Below are positions 1 to 5,421 of a DNA stretch of 9,293 bases, in pieces. A program made the translations under genes and the position numbers. This DNA is from Paludibacteraceae bacterium (lineage in GTDB: Bacteria; Bacteroidota; Bacteroidia; Bacteroidales; Paludibacteraceae). The stretch is taken from contig JALNVE010000111.1 in NCBI GenBank assembly GCA_023227695.1, positions 1 to 9,293 on the forward strand, read 5' to 3'. Position 1 is the first letter of the stretch; each line of letters begins with the position of its first letter. The notes beneath the pieces are model-generated. The model searched no databases, was not told the DNA's origin, and worked only from the letters and a program-made list of their open reading frames with translations.

Positions 1-85
1 TCAAAACATCTTAAACTCGAGACCGAGGAAAAGATTAGGGTATATGACTCCTTTACAAAAATTTAAACAATTGACAAACTTGGAT

Positions 86-319
86 TTAAATGAGGTTGCA
101 TTGTCCGCTTGAATCCAGCTTGTAAGAAAACTCAGTTTCAAAAGAAATATCATCATTCTCAATGAAAGAGATATTGACATTTTTCTTTTCCCCCTCAGAG
201 AGAAAACAAGGACAACAAAATGCCCAATACATTGAATCTCCAAATTCAAACAGGACTTCAGCTTCATTTGATTCTTGGTCAATCCACTCTATTTTCTTTA
301 TTTGTACATTGTATTTCAT
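86..319 (-). CDS. Small hypothetical protein, 77 aa, possibly truncated
   Basis: I do not recognise a named family with certainty. The ATG is at 319 and the TAA at 88-86. The composition looks like a real soluble protein: a lysine-rich beginning, an 'IEWID' strand, an acidic stretch, a 'YWAFCCPC' segment with Cys35, Cys36 and Cys38, then 'SEGE' and another acidic strand. From memory the start resembles small Bacteroidetes proteins of about 120-130 aa with a similar 'IEW...EVLF...W.F..PC...EGE' pattern. If so, this one has lost its C-terminal third. A second minus-strand frame (1-282) stays open past this stop to the window edge, which would fit a frameshift, but its sequence is not clearly protein-like. 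No good promoter match lies upstream; a REP-like repeat starts 35 bases before the ATG. Function unknown. Could be intact or a decaying pseudogene. Confidence 0.5.
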   Translation of the reverse strand: MKYNVQIKKIEWIDQESNEAEVLFEFGDSMYWAFCCPCFLSEGEKKNVNISFIENDDISFETEFSYKLDSSGQCNLI

Positions 320-353
320 AACTTTTTATTTGAAATCCTAGTTCAGCATTGCG

Positions 354-405
354 TACAAATCATCGCAACCGTTCGGCATAGCTTCTTTCTTCATGTCGAA
401 GCTAA
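354..405 (+). repeat. REP-like dispersed repeat, copy 1
   Basis: Shares with copy 2 (602-673) a near-identical core: AACCGTTCGGCATAGC, a short variable loop, then ATGTCGAAGCTAA. The two copies differ mainly by a few substitutions and a 2-base length change in the loop (TTCTTTCTTC here against GTCTCGC there), so the hairpin seen in copy 2 is lost here. It sits just before the small gene at 86-319 and points the opposite way. Confidence 0.65.
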
Positions 406-585
406 GTCTACCACGAAATTAGAAAAATTATCAAAATAATCATTATCGAAAACACATAAATAAGACTATAACTCTCTTCATCACAAGAGACTTACACAAA
501 CCAACATTCATTACAAACATCAACTTTGATATTACCTACAAGCATTTCTCAAGCAACAAATCAAAAAGATAGGGAAATGATATCC

Positions 586-600
586 CCCGTTCGGCATATC
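586..600 (+). repeat. Partial repeat core next to copy 2
   Basis: The word CGTTCGGCATA recurs at 588-598, 20 bases before the full copy 2. It looks like a truncated duplicate of the repeat head; only the first 11 bases are kept. Confidence 0.4.
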
Positions 601-601
601 A

Positions 602-673
602 TACAATCCATCACAACCGTTCGGCATAGCGTCTCGCTATGTCGAAGCTAAAAGCAGGCTTCAGGCCTGCATG
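602..673 (+). repeat. REP-like dispersed repeat, copy 2, with hairpin
   Basis: The fullest copy. The core contains GCATAGCG-TCT-CGCTATGT, an 8-bp stem with a 3-base loop and one G-T pair, flanked by CCGTTCGG and CGAAGCTAA. Downstream comes a second small stem GCAGGC/GCCTGC (654-659 with 665-670). The part from 618 on aligns with the inverted copy at 766-819 as far as the 'GCAG.CTTC.GGC..GCA' tail, so the repeat unit is about 60-70 bases with two stem-loops. No T-run follows, so it is not a simple terminator. Confidence 0.65.
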
Positions 674-765
674 ATGAAATAACGTGCCGACTGCTATGCT
701 TATTTTATTTATCTGATAACTTGTTTTCATTTTTCTACTAATTTACTGAACCTTGGTGCTTACCC

Positions 766-819
766 TTGCATGCCAGAAGTCTGCTTCTACTGCGACGCAG
801 CGAGACGCTACGCCGAACG
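766..819 (-). repeat. REP-like dispersed repeat, copy 3, inverted
   Basis: Read on the minus strand from 819 it gives CGTTCGGCGTAGCGTCTCGC, then TGCGTCG and an AGAAGCAGACTTCTGGCATGC tail, matching copy 2 with scattered A/G and C/T changes across about 54 bases. The inverted orientation relative to copies 1 and 2 is typical of bacterial repeat clusters. The stem is less perfect than in copy 2. Confidence 0.6.
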
Positions 820-946
820 AGAGACGAACGTACTGAGATTCTTGACCATATTTTGGAATATTACAGACTTCACACCCAAGGCATGGGCGACTTAAAATCG
901 CTCTCCGTTTTGAAAGAGGTTTTTGATTGATTTTTTAATTATTATA

Positions 947-978
947 TTGTGTAAATTTATTACAATTTTGTATTTTTG
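947..978 (+). promoter_or_regulatory. Candidate promoter upstream of pta (distal)
   Basis: TTG at 947-949 and TATTTTTG at 971-978 match the Bacteroidetes -33 (TTG/TTTG) and -7 (TAnnTTTG) words with a 21-base gap, close to the usual 19-21. Transcription would start near 985 and leave a leader of about 140 nt before pta. The surroundings are very AT-rich, so a chance match is possible. Confidence 0.4.
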
Positions 979-1024
979 AATACTAAAATTCAAAAAAGCA
1001 CGAAAATGATATCCCTACCCAAGA

Positions 1025-1057
1025 ATTGCAATCTAATAACATATAAAATTGCAATCT
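1025..1057. promoter_or_regulatory. Twin ATTGCAATCT sites before pta (possible operator)
   Basis: The 10-mer ATTGCAATCT occurs at 1025-1034 and again at 1048-1057, 23 bases apart. Its first 8 bases, ATTGCAAT, are a perfect palindrome. If the proximal promoter at 1085-1092 is used, the sites are centred about 46 and 69 bases before the start of transcription, where activators commonly bind. The regulator is unknown; this is inference from position and symmetry. Confidence 0.35.
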
Positions 1058-1092
1058 TTGGATTACAAAATTGAAGTTTTTTATTAAATTTG
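1057..1092 (+). promoter_or_regulatory. Candidate promoter upstream of pta (proximal)
   Basis: TAAATTTG at 1085-1092 is a full match to the -7 word TAnnTTTG. The best -33 word is TTTG at 1057-1060, but the 24-base gap is longer than usual. Transcription would begin near 1098, about 27 nt before the pta ATG, which argues against the upstream TTG at 1071 as a start codon. Confidence 0.4.
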
Positions 1093-1124
1093 CGGAACTA
1101 AATTGCGCAAAAATACATTACGAT

Positions 1125-2138
1125 ATGGAATTAATGAACAATATCATTGCGCGTGCGAAGGCAAATCCGCAACGCATCGTTCTCCCAGAGGGAAACGAAG
1201 AGAGAACACTTCAAGCTGCCGACAAGGTCATTGCTGACGGCATAGCTAAAATCATTCTTTTGGGTAACAAAGATGAGATCAACAAGTTGGCTGATTCTTT
1301 CGGTCTGAAAAACATCAGCAAAGCTACTATCATTGATCCTGAAACTGACCCTAATGCTGGCAAATATGCAGATTTGCTATTCCAATTGAGGAAGAACAAG
1401 GGTATGACTCCTGAGAAAGCTGCTGAGACAGTTAAAGATCCTCTTTACTGGGCTTGTTTGATGATTAAGAGTGGAGATGCCGACGGTGAGATTGCAGGAG
1501 CTAGAAACTACACAGGAAACGTATTGCGCCCTGCATTCCAGATCGTAAAAACAAAACCAGGAATCAACGTTGTATCTGGAGCATTCTTGATTATACTTAA
1601 AGAAAAGACTTACGGTCACAACGGTTTGATGCTTTTCGCAGATTGTGCAGCAACTCCAAACCCAACAGCCGAAGAGCTTGGACAGATTGCAGTTTGCAGT
1701 GGTAGCACAGCAAAGAACATCTACGGATTTACAGAACCTAAGGTTGCAATCTTGAGTTTCTCTACTAAGGGAAGCGCAAAACACGAAATGGTCGACAAGG
1801 TCATTGAGGCTACCAAAATAGCAAAGGCTTTAGATCCAAACATGAAAATCGATGGTGAACTTCAGGCTGATGCCGCTATCGATCCTTTTGTTGCTAAACA
1901 AAAAGCTCCAGACAGCGAATTGAAAGGTATGGCAAACGTACTTGTATTCCCTGAGTTGGAAGCTGGTAATATCGCTTACAAGTTGGTTCAGAGATTGGCA
2001 AACGCACAGGCCATTGGCCCATTGTTGCAAGGTTTGGCTGCTCCTATCAACGATCTTTCTCGTGGTTGTAATGTGGACGACATTTATAAGATGGTCGCCA
2101 TCACTGTAAACCAAGTGATCGAAGCAAAGCAAAAATAA
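1125..2138 (+). CDS. pta: Phosphate acetyltransferase (Pta), short form
   Basis: Converts acetyl-CoA and phosphate to acetyl phosphate and CoA in the cytoplasm, the first step from acetyl-CoA to acetate. The 337-aa product is one PTA_PTB catalytic domain, as in Methanosarcina and most Bacteroidetes enzymes, without the extra N-terminal domains of the roughly 700-aa E. coli type. Visible motifs: 'RIVLPEGNEERTL' (17-29), 'GDADGEIAGARNYTG' (117-131), 'SFSTKGSAKHEMVDKV' (211-226), 'DGELQADAA' (243-251) and 'DLSRGCNVDD' (310-319). Arg290, Ser312, Arg313 and Asp319 fall where the Methanosarcina thermophila catalytic and CoA-binding residues Arg287, Ser309, Arg310 and Asp316 lie. I chose ATG 1125 ('MELMNN') because family members begin there; an in-frame TTG at 1071 would add 18 residues unlike the family and overlap a promoter word. 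ackA follows after a terminator. Confidence 0.96.
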   Translation: MELMNNIIARAKANPQRIVLPEGNEERTLQAADKVIADGIAKIILLGNKDEINKLADSFGLKNISKATIIDPETDPNAGKYADLLFQLRKNKGMTPEKAAETVKDPLYWACLMIKSGDADGEIAGARNYTGNVLRPAFQIVKTKPGINVVSGAFLIILKEKTYGHNGLMLFADCAATPNPTAEELGQIAVCSGSTAKNIYGFTEPKVAILSFSTKGSAKHEMVDKVIEATKIAKALDPNMKIDGELQADAAIDPFVAKQKAPDSELKGMANVLVFPELEAGNIAYKLVQRLANAQAIGPLLQGLAAPINDLSRGCNVDDIYKMVAITVNQVIEAKQK

Positions 2139-2151
2139 TACAACCATAGTT

Positions 2152-2189
2152 AACGCATCCAATCCGTTCTAAGTTTGGATGCGTTTTTT
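2152..2189 (+). terminator. Intrinsic terminator after pta
   Basis: AACGCATCCAA (2152-2162) pairs perfectly with TTGGATGCGTT (2175-2185), an 11-bp stem with a 12-base loop, and runs into six T (2184-2189). It starts 13 bases after the pta stop and lies before ackA, so the two genes are unlikely to be one simple transcript; partial readthrough is possible. Confidence 0.9.
2170..2177 (+). promoter_or_regulatory. Candidate ackA -7 element inside the pta terminator
   Basis: TAAGTTTG matches the TAnnTTTG word exactly and lies in the loop and right arm of the pta terminator. Transcription would start near 2184, about 48 nt before the ackA ATG. No clear TTG sits 19-21 bases upstream (only GTTA around 2149-2152), so the match is partial. 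It is the best candidate for an ackA promoter in the gap between the genes. Confidence 0.35.
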
Positions 2190-2231
2190 ATGTGTTTCTG
2201 TACCCCTCATCAGAAATTAAAAAAGCAAAAT

Positions 2232-3440
2232 ATGAAAATATTAGTATTAAACTGTGGTAGCTCGTCAATCAAGTACAAACTTATTGATATGGCAAACAAC
2301 CAAGTCCTTGAGCAAGGTGGTTTAGAGAAAGTAGGCATGAAAGACTCTTTCCTTAAACACACTAAGATCAACGGAGAGAAAGAGGTATTGAATAAAGAGA
2401 TTCCTGAACATACTGTCGGAATCGAATTCATCCTTGAAACTCTTACTGCTCCAAATGGCGGTGCCATCAGATCTTTGAAAGAGATTGATGCCGTAGGTCA
2501 TAGAATCGTTCACGGAGGTGAGAAATTCAACTCAAGTGTTTTGGTTACAGATGAAGTTATCAAGAGTATCGAAGACTGCATCAAATTGGCTCCTCTTCAC
2601 AACGCTCCAAACTTAAAGGGTATCTTTGCTGCTACTAAGCTTATGCCAAGTGTACCTCAGGTTGTTGTGTTCGACACTGCATTCCACCAGACAATGCCTC
2701 CTGTAGGATTCATGTATGCAATACCATACGAACTTTACAAAGAAGATGGCGTTCGTCGCTACGGATTCCATGGAACAAGTCACAGATATGTTTCTCAACG
2801 TGCATTCGAGATCCTTGGCATAAAGGCAGAAGGTTCTAAAATGATTACTTGCCACATCGGTAACGGTGGTTCTATCACTGCCATCAAAGACGGAAAATCT
2901 GTAGATACTTCTATGGGTCTAACTCCGCTTGAAGGTTTAATAATGGGAACTCGCGCAGGCGATATTGATGCAGGAGCGATCACTTATATGATGGATCGCA
3001 GAAACTACGACACAAAAACCATCTCTGATATTTTGAACAAGAAGAGTGGTTTGCTCGGTGTCTCAGGTGTTTCTTCAGATATGCGTGACGTAAGAGCAGC
3101 TATTGCAGCCGGAAACGAGCGTGCTAAATTGGCTTTGGATATGTTTGTCATGCGTATTAAAAAATACATCGGTTCTTACATAGCCGTTCTTGGTGGTGTT
3201 GATGTTATCGTATTTACTGGTGGTATCGGTGAAAACGTTGAGGTTGTTCGTGAAAAAATCTGTAATGATATGGAATGCTTCGGCATTAAGATCGACAAAG
3301 AGATTAACAACGGTGTTCACGGAGATGAAAAGATTATCAGCACGAAAGACTCCAAGGCAACAGTTGTCGTTATCCCTACAGACGAAGAGTACATGATTGC
3401 ATCTGACACTTTGTCTATCGTTAGCAAATTAGGAAAATAA
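2232..3440 (+). CDS. ackA: Acetate kinase (AckA)
   Basis: Cytoplasmic acetate kinase of the ASKHA fold. It transfers phosphate from acetyl phosphate to ADP, giving acetate and ATP, the energy-yielding partner of Pta. The 402-aa length is normal. Motifs: N-terminal 'LVLNCGSSSIKYKL' with Asn7, Ser10 and Ser12; 'GHRIVHGGE' with Arg91; 'VVVFDTAFH' with Asp148; 'YGFHGTSHRYV' with His180; 'HIGNGGSITAI' (208-218); 'MGTRAGDIDAG' with Arg241; 'FTGGIGEN' (328-335); 'PTDEEYMIASDT' with Glu385. These match the known Methanosarcina thermophila active-site residues at identical or adjacent numbers. ATG 2232 is chosen because the conserved 'MKILVLNCGSS' starts there; the open frame running back to 2175 begins inside the pta terminator. 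All key residues are present. Confidence 0.97.
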   Translation: MKILVLNCGSSSIKYKLIDMANNQVLEQGGLEKVGMKDSFLKHTKINGEKEVLNKEIPEHTVGIEFILETLTAPNGGAIRSLKEIDAVGHRIVHGGEKFNSSVLVTDEVIKSIEDCIKLAPLHNAPNLKGIFAATKLMPSVPQVVVFDTAFHQTMPPVGFMYAIPYELYKEDGVRRYGFHGTSHRYVSQRAFEILGIKAEGSKMITCHIGNGGSITAIKDGKSVDTSMGLTPLEGLIMGTRAGDIDAGAITYMMDRRNYDTKTISDILNKKSGLLGVSGVSSDMRDVRAAIAAGNERAKLALDMFVMRIKKYIGSYIAVLGGVDVIVFTGGIGENVEVVREKICNDMECFGIKIDKEINNGVHGDEKIISTKDSKATVVVIPTDEEYMIASDTLSIVSKLGK

Positions 3441-3460
3441 GCATACGTCTTATCATAACA

Positions 3461-3494
3461 AAAAGGTCGACTAATCAATTAGCCGACTTTTTTT
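3461..3494 (+). terminator. Bidirectional terminator between ackA and hemW
   Basis: A stem built from AAAAGGTCG-A-CTAA and TTAG-C-CGACTTTT with one A-C mismatch and one G-T pair ends in seven T on the plus strand (3488-3494), 20 bases after the ackA stop. On the minus strand the same hairpin is followed by five T (complement of 3460-3464), so it can also end the hemW transcript, which would then carry about 180 nt of 3' leader. Confidence 0.8.
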
Positions 3495-3523
3495 ATATCT
3501 ATAACATCTAAACATAAAACGAA

Positions 3524-3640
3524 TTACCAATGTTGTGGATGTAAAACGAGATGAATTTCTCGGACGCTCCATACCCGACACCGAAGGTGGTCAACTATTT
3601 GTAGCAAAAGATTGTCCGGATCATTAGTATAATATTCCAT
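3524..3640 (-). CDS. Possible 38-aa small ORF between hemW and the terminator
   Basis: An ATG-started frame begins 32 nt after the hemW stop and ends 29 nt before the shared terminator, so it would lie on the hemW transcript. The product starts 'MEYYTNDPDNLLLQIVDHL' and ends in 'LHPQHW'. I recognise no family. The opposite strand is also open over almost the same bases (3505-3627, ending 'FVAKDCPDH', no ATG start), so only one reading, or neither, can be real. It may equally be a gene remnant or part of a dispersed repeat. Confidence 0.25.
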   Translation of the reverse strand: MEYYTNDPDNLLLQIVDHLRCRVWSVREIHLVLHPQHW

Positions 3641-3672
3641 ATAACAATGCGAAGCCTTTTATATACAAAAAT

Positions 3673-4803
3673 CTATACCTTCATCAGTTCAGACATGATT
3701 CCGTCTGAGACAAAAATTCCTTTTTCGGTTAGCCTCAACGTATCTGCTTCTATTTCCAAAAGACCGTTTGAAAGAAATGACTTGGCATTCTCCATACAAT
3801 AGCTATAAAGAGTCTCTCCAAAGGCAGACTTAAGATGCGCACGATCCATACCCTTACGCGTACGCAAAGTGGTCATCACATAATCATTATATCTAGTATC
3901 TAAATCCAAGTGTTCTACCTCAAAGAAATCATTTGCTCCTGACAATACCTTTTCAATATAGACTCTCGTATTGGAGATGTTCCACTGACGAGAATCTCTG
4001 TTGAAGGAATGGGCAGAAGCTCCCAACCCAATATATAACGTCTCATTCCAATAGGAGGAATTATGCTTGGATTCCATACCTGGCTTAGCAAAATTGGATA
4101 TCTCATACTGCACATAACCTGCGGCAGACAATTGCTCACGCAAAAGCGAGAACATATCAGCACAAGTATCCTCATCTACAGGTTTCAGTTCGCCGCCCGA
4201 AACCAAACGCGTTAGGCGCGTTCCCTCTTCGTAGGTAAGACTGTATGCAGAAACATGCGGAACCTCCAGTTGAATGGTTTGTTGCAAATTGTCTCTCCAC
4301 AAATCCAATGTCTGCCCCGGCAGTCCATACATAAGATCAATACTCACATTGGTAATGCCATTTCGCTTAATGCAGGCAACAGCCTCAATTGCTTGGGCCG
4401 CCGAATGTCTTCGGTTAATCGTCTTCAATTCATCGTCATGGAAACTCTGGATGCCGATGCTGATACGGTTCACTGAGAGCGAGCGCAAGCCTTGAACATA
4501 CTCATCTGTTACATCATCAGGATTCACTTCAACCGTCAACTCCTCCACAGAAGAACAATCGAAAACAGAACAGGCATGATTCAAAATGGCCTCCAGCTCA
4601 CCTATCGTCAATTGAGAAGGTGTACCTCCACCCAAATAGATAGTACGAACAGACTCTCCTTTCAGATATTCCTTACGAAGATCCATCTCACGACAAAGAG
4701 CCTCTATGTAATCCTTTCGGTTACCCTCAAACGTAGACGAATAGAAGGCACAATAGGCACATCTACTGGCACAATAGGGTATATGTATGTATAAAGCTGA
4801 CAA
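3673..4803 (-). CDS. hemW: HemW, radical SAM heme chaperone
   Basis: A radical SAM protein of the HemN/HemW group. HemW proteins bind heme and are thought to deliver it to heme proteins such as respiratory cytochromes; they are not coproporphyrinogen oxidases despite common annotation. Seen here (376 aa, normal length): 'CASRCAYCAF' with Cys11, Cys15 and Cys18 for the 4Fe-4S cluster, followed by Phe rather than the extra Cys of true HemN; 'GGGTPS' (58-63); 'VEVNPDD' (91-97); 'IGIQSFHDDEL' (116-126); 'MYGLPGQT' (158-165); 'YEISNFAKPG' (233-242); 'HNSSYW' (247-252), the HNxxYW motif linked to heme binding; and a C-terminal winged-helix-like HemN_C region. The start is TTG: an in-frame stop lies 9 nt upstream and no ATG occurs before the cluster motif. 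Third gene of a probable minus-strand operon. Confidence 0.93.
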   Translation of the reverse strand: MSALYIHIPYCASRCAYCAFYSSTFEGNRKDYIEALCREMDLRKEYLKGESVRTIYLGGGTPSQLTIGELEAILNHACSVFDCSSVEELTVEVNPDDVTDEYVQGLRSLSVNRISIGIQSFHDDELKTINRRHSAAQAIEAVACIKRNGITNVSIDLMYGLPGQTLDLWRDNLQQTIQLEVPHVSAYSLTYEEGTRLTRLVSGGELKPVDEDTCADMFSLLREQLSAAGYVQYEISNFAKPGMESKHNSSYWNETLYIGLGASAHSFNRDSRQWNISNTRVYIEKVLSGANDFFEVEHLDLDTRYNDYVMTTLRTRKGMDRAHLKSAFGETLYSYCMENAKSFLSNGLLEIEADTLRLTEKGIFVSDGIMSELMKV

Positions 4804-4828
4804 AATCTGATTTTATATTCAAAAAAAT

Positions 4829-4861
4829 GAAATCTATAAAAATATATGGATAAAACCTCAA
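4829..4861 (-). promoter_or_regulatory. Candidate internal promoter for hemW
   Basis: On the minus strand a TTG (complement of 4859-4861) and TAGATTTC (complement of 4829-4836, 7 of 8 bases of TAnnTTTG) are 22 bases apart. Transcription would start near 4822, about 19 nt before the TTG start of hemW. This could give hemW expression independent of the upstream protease and cyclo-ligase. No clear terminator separates the cyclo-ligase from hemW. Confidence 0.3.
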
Positions 4862-4892
4862 CAAACACTTTTACCTGTTTCTGGTTGATGCG

Positions 4893-5417
4893 TTAGATAT
4901 GCATCACCTTTTTAACGGGAACATCCCAGTTGTCATGAGGAAGTTGTTCTTCGTACTGACATGGGAAACAAATGCCCACCGTAGTACATTTCAACTTTGG
5001 TAACAACCTATCATAATAACCCTTTCCTCTACCCAAGCGGTAACCCTCAGAATCGAAAGAGAGTCCAGGAATCAAAGCTAAATCCAATGCATCGTAATCG
5101 ACAAATGGCGGTCCAATAGGTTCCATGATATGAAATGCACCCATCCGGACATCAGCCTCAAAACAATAACGACGCAGCTCGATTTGATCACCCACAACGG
5201 CAGGGAAAATCAGGTTTTTATCCTTCCAACGCTCCACCAACTGATGAGATATCGGCTCGTCTGGCAACGACCAATACAATAAAACATATTTGGCTTTCTG
5301 AAATTCTGGCATCTGCTCTACCGCTGCAAACAGCTTTTCAGAAAGTGAAACCCGTTCCGCTTCCGTTAGCAAAGCGATGCGCTGCTTCATCTCTTTTCTC
5401 CACTCTTTCTTCAGCAT
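4893..5417 (-). CDS. fau: 5-formyltetrahydrofolate cyclo-ligase
   Basis: Cytoplasmic enzyme (5-FCL/MTHFS family) that uses ATP to convert 5-formyl-THF to 5,10-methenyl-THF, returning a storage or inhibitory folate to the one-carbon pool. The 174-aa product has the family layout: basic N-terminal helix 'LKKEWRK' (2-8, matching the usual KxxLR), 'VLLYWSLPDE' (45-54), 'MGAFHIMEP' (92-100), 'LALIPGLSFD' (113-122) and the signature 'GRGKGYYDRLLP' (129-140). ATG 5417 is preferred: it gives the standard N-terminus and begins 4 nt after the protease stop (TAA GAGG ATG). An in-frame TTG at 5435 would overlap the protease by 14 nt. The spacing implies co-transcription and perhaps translational coupling; the GAGG is too close to the ATG to act as a usual ribosome-binding site. 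Confidence 0.93.
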   Translation of the reverse strand: MLKKEWRKEMKQRIALLTEAERVSLSEKLFAAVEQMPEFQKAKYVLLYWSLPDEPISHQLVERWKDKNLIFPAVVGDQIELRRYCFEADVRMGAFHIMEPIGPPFVDYDALDLALIPGLSFDSEGYRLGRGKGYYDRLLPKLKCTTVGICFPCQYEEQLPHDNWDVPVKKVMHI

Positions 5418-5421
5418 CCTC

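Larger units (their letters stand above)
320..1070. other. Long intergenic region with repeats, no convincing gene
   Basis: About 750 bases without a supportable coding region on either strand. It contains three copies of a REP-like repeat (354-405, 602-673, and 766-819 inverted), a small perfect-stem hairpin GCAGGC/GCCTGC at 654-670, and a diverged direct repeat of about 26 bp (561-586 and 990-1015) sharing the 12-mer AAATGATATCCC. The last 170 bases are very T-rich and carry promoter-like words for pta. The stretch 406-560 holds nothing I can identify. Confidence 0.6.

Noticed and set aside
1..282. 93-codon minus-strand open frame reaching the window edge
   Set aside because: It overlaps the more protein-like 86-319 frame almost fully. 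Its product is rich in Leu, Phe and Lys in the way of an out-of-frame reading; kept only as a possible frameshifted tail.
901..926. CTCT...AGAG followed by T-rich sequence
   Set aside because: The stem is only about 4 bp and no gene ends before it.
1071..1124. 18-residue N-terminal extension of Pta from TTG 1071
   Set aside because: The extension is unlike the family, overlaps a TAnnTTTG promoter word, and the conserved N-terminus starts at ATG 1125.
2175..2231. 19-residue N-terminal extension of AckA from TTG 2175
   Set aside because: It starts inside the pta terminator stem; acetate kinases begin at 'MKILVLNCGSS'.
4255..4794. Plus-strand open frames opposite hemW
   Set aside because: They are shadows of a strongly supported radical SAM gene on the other strand.
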